A DNA stretch of 14,405 nucleotides from Smittium mucronatum (GCA_001953115.1 LSSL01006099.1:1-14405), one strand, 5' to 3'. Numbered from the stretch's first letter, positions 1-9,684 are shown. The notes: generated from the sequence alone by a model not told the origin. Numbers and translations are program-made.

Positions 1-176
1 TGTTATTTTTATACTTTTTTAACACCAATATTTTTTTTAAAATCTAATCTATTAAAATTTTACATAAATTTATTATTACTTTTGAATCTCATCGTTTTTG
101 TTTTTTCTGCTATTTTTTTGATATCTTTTTCGAATCAATAGTGAAATTTGGTTTAATCATATTTTTTTATTTAATA
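1..176 (+). repeat. Arm A of perfect 176-bp inverted repeat
   Basis: Read base by base, this segment is the exact reverse complement of 7952-8127, with no mismatch or gap (paired coordinates always sum to 8128). Similarity stops at the inner side: 177 onward does not match 7951 backward. The outer limit is not visible because the arm reaches base 1, so the true repeat may be longer. The outer visible bases are TGTTA here and TAACA in the other arm. No coding capacity is seen in the arm. It could be a terminal inverted repeat, a segmental inverted duplication, or an assembly overlap at a contig end. Confidence 0.95.
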
Positions 177-3100
177 ATAATTTTCGTTTAAATATTTATT
201 ATATATATAATATTAATTGCAATATATATAGCTATTTACATTTTTAAATAAATCTTTGATACGTATTAAAACTCCTGCAAAATTTATATGATATTTCCTA
301 AACGAAAAATCGGCACTTTTAATAATATCCTTTTTTGAATAAAAACAATTAATATTTTATATATAATAATTAAATGATTATTTTATATATTTTTTCATTT
401 TAAAATATCTCTTTCATAGTAAATTCATGAATTCTATAAAGTCAAATAATGTAATTTAAGGTTTTAAAATCCATTATAAGTGTTTCAATATCTGTTATTA
501 ACTCTTTTAGCTATATTTCGTCACTGAAAATTAGTTATTTTCTCCACAAAATTTAAAAATAGAAATTTTTATTATTTATTAATGTATTATCAATTTAAGA
601 TGATATCATGATGGTAGTTATTTGACATTGACATATATAGCTTATTAATAAAATAAAGTTTTTATTTAAAATTTAATAGATTAGGATCTTAATGTCAATT
701 TTTTTTCAATAATATTGATTTTTCATACATATAAACTGCAATATAAACCGATTATATTTATATAAACTTATTTAAATTTAATTAAATTTTAACGGCTAAA
801 TTTTTCTTGATTCGAAAAAATTACTTTTTTTACTTATCCCTCTATAATCTAAATGATGAATATTGCTTTAAAAAAATCACATCATTATATTATATAATTA
901 TTTTTCGATATATTAAGCTAGTGTTGTAGATTTTTTGAGATTATTTATTAGATAAAATTTTTTCAATTGAATAAAGCCTTTAAAAATCATTTATCAGATT
1001 GCTTAAATAAATTTTTAATTTTGAATGCTTAACTATTTACTGAGGGATAATAATTCAAAATTTAAATTTTTATGGCCAGATAAACCTGAACTATAAAAAA
1101 ATCATTAGCATCGTATAAAAAGAAGTGATTTATGAAAAAAGGGGTGAAAATCGATTCATTTTTTGCTTTCTTTTATCGGTCAAATTTTCATTTTCAAGCA
1201 AAAGCAAAATATTATGCGTGTTTTTTTATTTATGTTTTAAATATTTTAATTTTTTCAAAAAAAATAATATAAAAATCATTTTTTTATGAATTTTTATAAA
1301 ATAAGAATATTTTTAATTTCTTTTAAGCGTATTCTTATTGTTTAAAATTCCATTTAACTCATGTAAAAAATATTTTTAATACCTAAAAACCTCGTTACTT
1401 AAATAAATTTTAAAAAAATGATTTATAAAAAATTAATCTCTTTAAATTTAGACTAAATTTTAATTATTATTTAATTGAAATTTTTCTCAACTTATTATTT
1501 TTTTTTTAGATCTGCAAAAAAATTTGGAATTTTTCATTTGACATATAATAATACTCCAAATTTAAAATTCTCTCTGTATTTGTATCAGAAAAAATGTGGA
1601 ATATAGATTTCAGGATATTCTCAATCTTTTTAAATTTTAACATTAATAATTTTTTAAATATAAATTCGGTTATTTTAAAAAGGAAATATTAAATATTAGC
1701 AATAAATAAATAAAAAGAAATTTAAAAATAGCAAGTTGTTTATTTTATAAATAAATATTGAGATAAATTAAATTATTATCTTTTAAAAATAAAAAATTTC
1801 CAATTGTCTTGATTTAAGTTTCAAAGAACTATTTTAATAAAATCAAAATTCATAATTTATCTATTTTTAACTAGATAATCAATAAAGAAAATTTTCATTT
1901 TATTTACAAAAAAAAAATCTAAAATATGCCACTTAGAAGCGTTAATACTAAATATATATTTATAATTGAGATTTTCAAATAGTTCAAAAACTTTTTTTTT
2001 TTTATAAGTCCAGATATCAATTTTTAAAGTTTGTGAAGCATGAATATTTAGATATAATTAAAAATTAGTTTAACTTTATATTTAAAAATACTGTAAAAAG
2101 TAGTTTAAGTTTTAATACGATATATAATATCATACAGTCATAGAAAAAAAAATAAACACGGGATATTTTATATTCTATTCTTTTCTTTAGTATCCCTTAC
2201 AAACCTTTATTATTCTTTCTTTTTAATTTACATATTTCATATTTATTTTTAAAATTAGAAATTAAATATAAAAATAAATTTTTTTAGCATTTTTCATTTT
2301 TTTCTAAGTTAGTACTTTGAAATCTTATATTTCAAAAAAAGAAATTATGTTTAATACCAAGATCAAGTATCCTTGTTAGTCTTAAATTATTAGTATAATT
2401 TGATCCCTTAAGATTCAAAATATCTTTTGAACTTCCAAATAAAATAAAAAAACTATGAATATTTGAACAATTTAATTTTCTATTACATTAAAATCAAGAT
2501 TTGAATTGAGAAGTAATTATAAACTACTAAAAATATCCCAAATCTTAAAAAAAACAAAAATCTAAAAATAATAATTTAAAAATACTCAACTTAGAATACT
2601 AAGTTATTTCATCAAAGATTAATTTCTTATTTTTTATTAAATAATAAAAGCGATTAAATAATAGAAAACTTTTTAAACTTCCATAAAATTTCTGGAGATA
2701 TGACCATATTACAAAAATTAATAATATTTCAAATTATAGATTTTTTGAGTAGGATTATTCCTTTACTACAAGAAGAACTCCTTTTATAATTCAGAAATAT
2801 ATTCATTTGTACATTTTTTTCGATTAATAATTTTTTTAGATCTTACATCACAATATTTAAAAAAATAAAAAAATAAATTGCAAAAAAACTTTTCTTAATA
2901 AATTAAAATCTTTATCATAAAAACTATCAATGGTCTCATAATATACAAAAAAATTTGAAATAATTGATTAACTTTTATAAATTCACAATATAAACTGATT
3001 ACATTGTAATTATAGTTAGTTTGTATAGAAAAATATTAATATATATAAAGCTATTTGATAAATTTAATAATATTTTAAAAGAATAAAAATTATGAGCGGA

Positions 3101-3344
3101 TAAAACCCCTATTAATTTATTTTTTTTGATTTAGAGAGGGAGAAAAAAGGGATTATTTTTTGTTATTTTTTGAATAAAATCTATGATATAAGACATGATA
3201 AAAAAAAATTATCATAAAACTGGAAATAAAGACCAAATAAAACTCCTGATTAAAAGTTTAGTAAATTTAAAAAAGCTTTATTTATTACAAAAAGAACATC
3301 AAATACCGATAATTTCTTTTTTTATATAATCAATTGAATACCAC

Positions 3345-3370
3345 AATTTAAATTTAAATAAATTTAAATT
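3345..3370. repeat. Perfect 12-bp AT palindrome
   Basis: AATTTAAATTTA at 3345-3356 is followed by AA and then by its exact reverse complement at 3359-3370. It contains only A and T, so it may be chance in this composition. It could also extrude as a cruciform or act as a DNA-unwinding element. Confidence 0.6.
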
Positions 3371-4877
3371 ATCTTTCATACACTTATGAGGATTATTTTT
3401 TAAATCTATATATATATTATTCAAGTATCCAAGTTTTGCGCTAAGTTATGATTAATAATTTCAATTAAAAAATCAATTTGTCATATATTTTACTAGGTAT
3501 CAAATTTTTTTTAATATTTTTTCCCATTATCTTTAAACTATACTTAATAGATATTAATGACACGATTTTTTATTGAAGGAAACTTTTCTTTAGTTGAAAC
3601 ATTTTTTCGAGTAAAATGTTACTTTTAACATATTTATATGTAAAACTTGTACACTCAAAATTTTTTTCTGGTGATCTAAAAGCAACATTTCCAAAAAAAA
3701 CATCAAAATAAAAAATAAAATTGAAAAATGGATGATATTATAAAAACAGTTTGCTATTTTCCCATCTGAAATTTGGGTTATAATTAATTATTAATTAATA
3801 TTTTTTAAAATGAATAGTTAAAAAATAATATTTTGATAAAGACATAATTTTTCGATTTAAGTGATTTTATATAATTATTAGAATTTAAAAAATCCTGTAT
3901 TATCATAAGGTAAATATTATTATTAAAAATTTATCAAAAAAACAAATTAAATAAAAAACACCTTTTTTGCACAAAAAAATCTGCCAAATTTTTTTTTAAA
4001 AGGTATGAAATATGATTTTAGAATCTTGCAGCAAATATTGGCAATATGAAATAAAAAATAGAAGTTTTATCGTTAAATAAATATTTTTAATAAATCTAAA
4101 TTATAATTTTCTTTTTATTAACAAGTTTTATTGCCTACTATATTGAAAAATATGAGAATAATGATTATTTTTCACAACTAGAAATTTAATTAAACTCAAA
4201 TTTTAACAGTATATGAAAATTTGAACCCTTTATGATTTAAACTTTCAATTTATAGTGACTTACCAAATTAAATATATTTAATTTAATAAAAGGATTGTGT
4301 TTATAGAGCCTCAATAATATCATTGATACATCATATCTCTGATATAAATATATTAGAAAAGTGATTTTAGACGTCTCATATAGTTTTTTTTACTATATAA
4401 TCCCGAAAATATGTATTGATTTAAAAACTTTAAACCGTCATTAAACATTAGTAATTCAAATCCAAAAAAAAAAAATATATATATAAAAGTTGTTTTTACA
4501 AGAAAATTTCCTTTAGTATTGAAAATGAATAAATAAATAGGCATAGGCATAGGAGAAAAAAGATATCAAATTTATATTATCTTCACTATAATTCTTAAGC
4601 GAAATTAAACAAGGAAAGTATAACGTAAATTAAAACATAAATTCTTTGACAAAAAATACCGAATCAAAGAATAATGATTATAAAGTTAAACTAAGATCAC
4701 TGTGTTTAGCATTGAAATGAATGCCATAAGAAAAAAAATAGGGCGAAAAAATCTATAAAACTCTTTTCTATTGTATATTTATTCACATTTCGGAAATATT
4801 TATTTATTAATTAATTAATCGATTATAACTTCTTTTTTTATTTTAGAAACACCTTTATTTGAATATGATTCATAAGA

Positions 4878-4920
4878 ATCAAATTATTTTCTAGAAAAAA
4901 TTTTTTTCTAGAGATTTGAT
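4878..4920. repeat. Two-part palindrome around TCTAGA
   Basis: The outer arms ATCAAAT (4878-4884) and ATTTGAT (4914-4920) are exact reverse complements. Inside them, TCTAGAAAAAA (4890-4900) pairs with TTTTTTTCTAGA (4901-4912) with one extra T. The arms are separated by a short asymmetric bulge (TATTT on one side, G on the other). A second small hairpin, GATTC-ATAA-GAATC, overlaps the left edge at 4867-4880. The pairing includes several G:C pairs, which is more than the background readily gives. Function is unknown. Confidence 0.6.
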
Positions 4921-5435
4921 AAATCCATTAATTTATTAATTTGGCTAAGAATCGAAGAGAAAGGCATTAAATATAGAATTTTTAATTTCTATTAATTTTA
5001 TGTAACGAATTTTTCTATGGAGATTTTGATTAAGAGATTTAATAGTTTTTTAATGGATATTTGGTTTTATATGCACCTCTAAAAACTTTTGCATAACTAT
5101 TTCAGCATTTTAATTCAACTTAAATCTTTGGAGTTAAAAATCAGAATTTCTGAAGATAAAGCACTCATTTTAAAATTAAATTTAGGTTTTATTATTTTTT
5201 TATATTATCTTTCTGCATCATCTGCATTATTTATAAACCTATAGTATTATTAATGCATTTAACCACATTTATATTATCTATAAATACTCCTCTTCTTGTG
5301 CTGAAATTTAACTTTAAAATTCATTATGTAGAATTTATTTTCTTATTTAAAAAAATAGCTTGTTTGTAATCACTATAATAATTTTATTGTTTACAACTTA
5401 AAATTTAAGGTTTAATATTAAAATTTAAATTAATT

Positions 5436-5460
5436 TAAATTAAATTAAATTAAATTAAAT
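5436..5460. repeat. (TAAAT)5 microsatellite
   Basis: Five exact tandem copies of TAAAT, flanked on the left by related AATTTAAATTAATT sequence and on the right by a partial unit. It is a simple sequence repeat with no coding meaning. Confidence 0.9.
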
Positions 5461-5758
5461 TAATTTTATTATATTACAAAAATGGCAGGTTAAATATTTA
5501 TTTAGGATCTATTATTGTAGTGGTTTTTAGAGTATATTATAACTTTATTTTCAATTAAGATTTTAATTTTATTCAGGATCATACTTCTCACTAAAAAAGT
5601 TTTTTAGATCTAATTCGAGAATGTACTTTTATACTCGACGACTTGAGAATCTAGCATCTTTAAAATTTTAAGTTTATTGCATTTTACTTTCTTTTTCACC
5701 AAAATTTTTAAAAATATGGAAAATTCATTAGTAATCAATAGCAAAGGTTTTTAATTGA

Positions 5759-6379
5759 AAAGATAGTTTAAAATCGTTTTTTTCGCTTTAAATTCAGGAT
5801 CAAATAAGATTTTCTATTAAGATTATAGTTTTTTTTGCACTTTTTTCGGCGTCCTTGTCATCCCTGTTATGGTAAATTCTTTATAATCCTTTAATAATAA
5901 TATATTAGATGGTAAAATAAAAAAGTCTATCTCTCTATAAACTTTTTTTTAATCATCTTCTTCTTTTAGAAAATTATTTGGCTTTTCAAAATAACTTCTT
6001 TTGCAATAAATTTCAAAAAAAACCTTTTATCCTTAATATATATATATATATACAATTAAAGGCTTCTTTAAATATTACTACTTATCATTTTTCAAAATTT
6101 GGGAATTATGGATTTGGTAATATATAAATAATCGGAAGTTTTTATCCCAACGCAATTAAATCTCGCAGAAAGAATTCTTTCTACTCCACTAAATTAGAAT
6201 ATTTTGTTTTGTTTTATTATTATTTTTATCACATATTTATCAATTATTTCTTTATTGAAAATTAGTCAAAATTCAGTATCTAAAAATTTTATTTTTATAA
6301 GATTATTCATAGAACCACATTTTGGATACTACATATATTCCTTGAAAAATAAGCACCATTATTTTATGGCATTTATTGA
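5759..6379 (+). other. Gene-free by standard code; long frame if UAR is Gln
   Basis: With the standard code the frame is broken by TAA or TAG at 5789, 5873, 5906, 5918, 6125, 6263, 6281 and 6350, so there is no gene. If TAA and TAG are read as Gln, the frame is open for 206 codons between TGA at 5756-5758 and TGA at 6377-6379. The first ATG is at 5909. The piece at 5819-5872 would read as a basic residue followed by a hydrophobic run (KIIVFFALFSASLSSLLW), signal-peptide-like in character. Around 6059-6199 the G+C is spread 10/18/10 over codon positions 1/2/3 in 47 codons, which is not the usual coding pattern. Frames of this length are expected by chance at this composition. I do not call it a gene. 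Confidence 0.15.
6036..6052. repeat. (TA)n dinucleotide tract
   Basis: An uninterrupted alternating A/T tract of 17 bases. It is a simple repeat, probably prone to slippage. Confidence 0.85.
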
Positions 6380-7132
6380 CGGCTATATATATATTTGAAA
6401 TTTTTATAATACTTTAGGCCATTTTCACGTTCATAAATTTGATATTAGAGATTATTTGTATATCCCTCTTTAATTAGCTCTTTTTCTTCCCATATTTGGA
6501 GAAAACAATCTCATTTAATAAAATTTTATTATTTTTTTATAACGAAATCTATTAATGATTTTTCTATTACATACATATATTTATATATATTACTTGTCGA
6601 GTATAATATGCTTTCAGCTATTATTTTTTTTAAAAAATAAAATATTTGATTTATTCTAAAATTAGTCTAATTTGGACTTATATTATTCATTTTTTTAAAT
6701 TTCCTTATATTATTAAAATTATTTTAATCTAAGAATTTTATTTATCACTCAAAAAAGCAAAATACATGCAAAAAAAATTTCAATATAGTAAAAAAATATT
6801 TTATGTTTTATAATAAAACTTTTGAATTAAGAATTTTTTTTAAATGAAAAAATAGAGATTTATATTAATGCTTAATCTAATTTAGGATTTTAATAATATA
6901 AATTTATAAAATTTTCAACTGATAAATATGATAAAAAGCCCTAAAAATTTAGCATAATAATATTATAATAATTCCAGTATTGATTTTCTTTTTTTTATTC
7001 GAATTCAGCTTTTCTGCTATTATTTTTTCAAAACTTATTATTTTTGCTGTTTATTTCGATGTTTTATCATATTTTTTGGAACTTTCTCTAATTTATATTC
7101 ATTATTTTTATTAACTTTTTTTTTTTTTGAAA

Positions 7133-7194
7133 ATTTGATTGTTGAAATGAGTATATTTATTCTATTATACCGAATAAACTCTATTTCATCAAAT
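7133..7194. repeat. Imperfect inverted repeat (hairpin)
   Basis: The left arm 7133-7162 and right arm 7172-7194 flank a 9-base loop (TATTATACC). Reading outward to inward the paired blocks are ATTTGA, TGAAAT, GAGT and TTATTC with their reverse complements, 22 pairs in all. They are interrupted by bulges of TTGT, one A, and ATAT. The stem includes several G:C pairs. It sits where the + strand changes from T-rich to A-rich. It may be a structured RNA, a decayed palindromic element, or chance. Confidence 0.5.
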
Positions 7195-7277
7195 AGTGAT
7201 CGAAACAGGAAATAAAATAATTAAGGAATAAAATAAAAATTTACAAAAAAAATTTTCAGATAGTAAAAGGAAAAAAA

Positions 7278-7301
7278 TTATTATTATTGTTATTATTATT
7301 A
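7278..7301. repeat. (TTA)8 trinucleotide repeat
   Basis: Eight tandem trinucleotides, all TTA except the fourth, which is TTG. A simple sequence repeat outside any recognised gene. Confidence 0.85.
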
Positions 7302-7951
7302 TTTTTGTATTTAAAATAATAAAAAATCAAATTGAAATTTTCATCTGGGATTGACTTGGTTTAAAAAGTTAACATCTATATTAAAATTAATATATATTTG
7401 ATTATAATTAACCTTAATATATCAATACTTGCATTTTTATCCATCAATATCACATTAATAAGTAGTAATTTTTATTTTGCATGAAACTCTATTATAAATA
7501 TTTTTTTAGAAAATTCGCAAAGTTATTTTCTAAAAAACTAAACGTAACATGGGAAATATATGTTAATAAACAGAAAATTAGAAAGTAACCATATATAACA
7601 GATAATAAGCAAAAAATGATGATTAATATTGATATGAATAATTTAGATAGTATAAAAAAAAGGACTTTGAATTAAAATCATTACCAAGAATCTTAATTTA
7701 CAGATATGTTTAAAGCTGCTTTAGATTCTAATAACCTCTGTATAATTAAAAAATCAAATCTATAAAATAAGGAAAATTTTTTAAAAAAATGAGCGAAAAT
7801 TTTATAGATAAGATATAGGTTTTTAATCTGGAAAAACTTCTATTTTAAATTTGATGTTTTTAAAAAAACTTATTTTAAAAATAAAAATATTAAAAAATAA
7901 ATAGTATAGATTGAAAATAATTCAAATGAAAGTTTAATATAGACATTTATA

Positions 7952-8127
7952 TATTAAATAAAAAAATATGATTAAACCAAATTTCACTATTGATTCGAAA
8001 AAGATATCAAAAAAATAGCAGAAAAAACAAAAACGATGAGATTCAAAAGTAATAATAAATTTATGTAAAATTTTAATAGATTAGATTTTAAAAAAAATAT
8101 TGGTGTTAAAAAAGTATAAAAATAACA
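7952..8127 (-). repeat. Arm B of perfect 176-bp inverted repeat
   Basis: Exact reverse complement of 1-176 over all 176 bases, without gaps. This arm shows where the inner match ends (7952), while the outer end at 8127 is set only by the left edge of the window. The sequence that continues past it starts TCAATGGTGC. No target-site duplication can be judged, because the matching flank of arm A lies outside the window. The arm sits directly beside the less AT-rich domain that starts around 8.2 kb. Confidence 0.95.
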
Positions 8128-9013
8128 TCAATGGTGCAATTAAAAGATACTCACCATAATTTCAATGAAAATTACCTTATTATTACATCTTTAATCTAAT
8201 GAAGTATTTTATTTATAAATCAGAAAAAAAAGCTTTTGTCTAAGTATGCGTAGATGTATTATTTGTAGAAAAAACCTAACGAGCTTTTAGATTTTTAAAA
8301 AAAAAGAATTCCACCTAAAAGAAAAAAGTTCATCAAAATTTAAATTGATCCCTCCTGTCTTAAATCGGATCTCAGTTCATCAAATTCAGTGATATTGAAG
8401 TATGAATAACTTATATAGAAATTATATTGAATTAGAATATTATGTTTTGCTTATATCTATTTGGCTATCTTTTTAAAGATTGTACGTTCTCGATTTCTAT
8501 TTACAGTCAATTATTTTATAAATTTAACCGATGGAGTAAAAATATATCTAAAAGCCTATATTCCTTAATTTTCAGAAAAACGTATCATGATATGTACGAA
8601 AAACGATATAACTATCGTTGGAGTTTTTTTTTAAAATTAAAAGCTTTGGTAGTGCATTTTTTTTGGCATCCTTAATTTTTTTTAAAAAAATTGACTAATG
8701 GAAATCGATAATTTCCACTTAAAATACAAATAAAGAAAAAATTTCAACATCTACAGAAGCGATATATTGGAATTCAATATATATATACATCTAAATCCTG
8801 GAAATTAATTTTTCCTACCAATATATATAAAAGATAATATATTGACCAAATTACATCCAGATTTGGTAAATTTGAAATAATTCTTTACTTATTCGACGAA
8901 AAATTTCTGATACACGCCGAACTCTATCAATAAAAAAAACTGATAAAAAATATTTTTTGAATTGGTTTGTTTTTTTAAAAGATATGATGTTGTGAAGAGG
9001 GTTATATATATGG
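8128..9013. other. Less AT-rich stretch with coding-like hints, no firm gene
   Basis: Hand counts give 21/60 G+C on 8341-8400 and 14-18 per 60 on most lines from 8461 to 8940, against 3-10 per 60 on AT-extreme lines elsewhere. With the standard code the longest + frame is 77 codons from an ATG at 8442. Its residues are more mixed than in the desert (Trp, Arg, His, Asp, Pro all appear), but I recognise no family. If UAA and UAG are read as Gln, the frame runs from 8406 to a TGA at 8958-8960 (184 codons). A second short frame at 8246-8287 starts MRRCIICRKN, with a CxxC pair, and meets TAG at 8288-8290. This may be decayed coding sequence, exons of an unrecognised gene, or chance. Confidence 0.25.
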
Positions 9014-9021
9014 TATAAAAG
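9014..9021 (+). promoter_or_regulatory. TATAAAAG TATA-box-like motif
   Basis: TATAAAAG is the textbook Pol II TATA box and stands out from the plain TA runs around it because of the following GAGG. If used, transcription would start about 25-35 bases downstream, ahead of the small open frame at 9143-9244. In DNA this AT-rich a chance match is quite possible, and no initiator element was recognised. Confidence 0.25.
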
Positions 9022-9486
9022 AGGTTTAATATATATATTAATAGAATAAATTTATCATCAATAAATAAAAAATTTAGTAAAATTTATTACTTTGTGGGAG
9101 CAATATAAGTAAAAAAAGTGAAGTTTTTGTGCTTACCTTGAGATGGCTTTAAAAATTTGTGGTACTACTACAATATCATGTTGGATTAGAGAGAAGAAAT
9201 TTTTGAAGAATTTTACTACTACTTTTTATTTTTTAGTTTTTTAAATGGGTTTCTATAACTTTTTATTGGATTTTTCTAAAAAAAATCAGTAAAAAAAAAT
9301 CATTTTCAAGCTTTTAAGTGAGTTCGAGATACAGCGTAAAAGCGTTATATTTAAATATAGAAATATTTGTGGGAATGAGTAAAATGGAATTTTGATGGAA
9401 AATTATTTTTCAGGAAAAAAAATAGATGCAAAAAGCGCTAATTATGTAATTATAATCCATATCGGCCTAAAGATATGAAAAATACA
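9022..9486. other. Stretch with small + frame and - strand splice-donor match
   Basis: On the + strand an ATG at 9143 opens a 33-codon frame ending TAA at 9242-9244, starting MALKICGTTTISCWIREKK. On the - strand the same DNA is open from 9225 down to 9137 (29 codons, stop TAA at 9226-9228 before it). It ends at CTCAAG/GTAAGC, a strong match to a 5' splice site, with the exon side ending at 9137. Only one of these is likely to be real, if either is. The rest, 9245-9486, holds TTTTCAG at 9407-9413 and no further feature I can name. Confidence 0.2.
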
Positions 9487-9500
9487 TATATATATTAAAA
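9487..9500 (+). promoter_or_regulatory. TATA-like element upstream of tRNA-Leu
   Basis: The tract TATATATATTAAAA lies 18 to 31 bases before the first base of tRNA-Leu, the place where TATA-like sequence helps TFIIIB placement at tRNA genes in several eukaryotes. A CAA follows at 9501-9503. The surrounding DNA is so AT-rich that position is the only support. Confidence 0.3.
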
Positions 9501-9517
9501 CAAAATCCGGCACTCAT

Positions 9518-9600
9518 GGTTAGATGGCCGAGTTGGTCTAAGGCGCCGCGTTAAGGCCGCGGTCTCTTCGGGGGCGTGGGTTCAAATCCCACTCTAATCA
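9518..9600 (+). tRNA. tRNA-Leu (anticodon AAG)
   Basis: This is an 83-base class II tRNA that carries leucine to CUU codons, and to CUC or CUA after A34 is edited to inosine. The acceptor arm GGTTAGA pairs with TCTAATC (one G-T pair) and the discriminator base is A, as leucyl-tRNA synthetase requires. The D stem is GCC/GGC with a GG pair in the loop. The anticodon stem CCGCG/CGCGG carries loop TTAAGGC, with anticodon AAG at 9553-9555. A 13-base variable arm (9563-9575) closed by a TTCG loop identifies the Leu/Ser class. The T arm is GTGGG/CCCAC. The A box lies at 9525-9536 and the B box GGTTCAAATCC at 9579-9589. No intron and no encoded CCA. It is the first of three tRNAs in tandem, with 6 bases to the next and no T-run terminator between. 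Confidence 0.97.
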
Positions 9601-9606
9601 TGATAT

Positions 9607-9679
9607 GGGGATCTAGCTCAAATGGTAGAGCGCTCGCTTAGCATGTGAGAGGTACAGGGATCGATACCCTGGTTCTCCA
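9607..9679 (+). tRNA. tRNA-Ala (anticodon AGC)
   Basis: This 73-base tRNA delivers alanine to GCU codons, and to GCC or GCA when A34 becomes inosine. The acceptor arm GGGGATC pairs with GTTCTCC and contains the G3-U70 pair that alanyl-tRNA synthetase recognises. The discriminator is A. Positions 6 and 67 are both T, a mismatch in the acceptor stem. The D stem is GCTC/GAGC. The anticodon stem CTCGC/GTGAG (one G-T pair) carries loop TTAGCAT, with anticodon AGC at 9640-9642. The T arm CAGGG/CCCTG has loop ATCGATA, with A at position 54. The A box is at 9614-9625 and the B box GGATCGATACC at 9658-9668. It lies 6 bases after tRNA-Leu and 5 before tRNA-Arg. No encoded CCA. Confidence 0.97.
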
Positions 9680-9684
9680 TAATT

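Larger units (their letters stand above)
177..5758. other. AT-rich gene-free stretch
   Basis: I see no gene here on either strand with the standard code. Stops occur every few codons in all frames. The only open frame of note, about 65 codons on the - strand at 4353-4550, is mostly Phe, Ile, Leu, Tyr, Asn and Lys, as chance gives in AT-rich DNA. The stretch is dominated by A and T runs, for example the T runs near 1990-2003. No tRNA-like B box, rRNA, CRISPR-type spaced repeat or transposase-like frame was recognised. The palindromes and the TAAAT tract inside it are listed separately. Confidence 0.7.
6380..7951. other. AT-rich gene-free stretch
   Basis: No gene is recognised on either strand. 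The left part, up to about 7130, is T-rich on the + strand. After about 7195 it becomes A-rich up to the inverted-repeat arm. The switch coincides with the hairpin at 7133-7194. A T run of 13 lies near 7117-7129. No RNA gene motif was found. Confidence 0.65.

Noticed and set aside
3960..4005. ACCTTTT ... AAAAGGT hairpin with inner A7/T7 pairing
   Set aside because: Mostly homopolymer pairing. I see no reason to read it as a terminator or RNA gene.
4353..4550. 65-codon - strand frame
   Set aside because: Its residues are nearly all Phe, Ile, Leu, Asn and Lys, it crosses A and T runs, and it resembles no family. Chance explains it.
4538..4552. TAGGCA repeated two and a half times, similar to the nematode telomere unit TTAGGC
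   Set aside because: Too few units, one base different from the telomere unit, and internal. Not a telomere tract.
6204..6398. 64-codon + strand frame
   Set aside because: Hydrophobic and Tyr/Ile-rich, as AT-rich noise gives. It overlaps the equally unproven UAR=Gln frame in another phase.
7006..7025. TTTTCTGCTATT also found inside repeat arm A (about 104-115)
   Set aside because: A 12-base match with only three G/C bases and no extension on the left. Likely chance.
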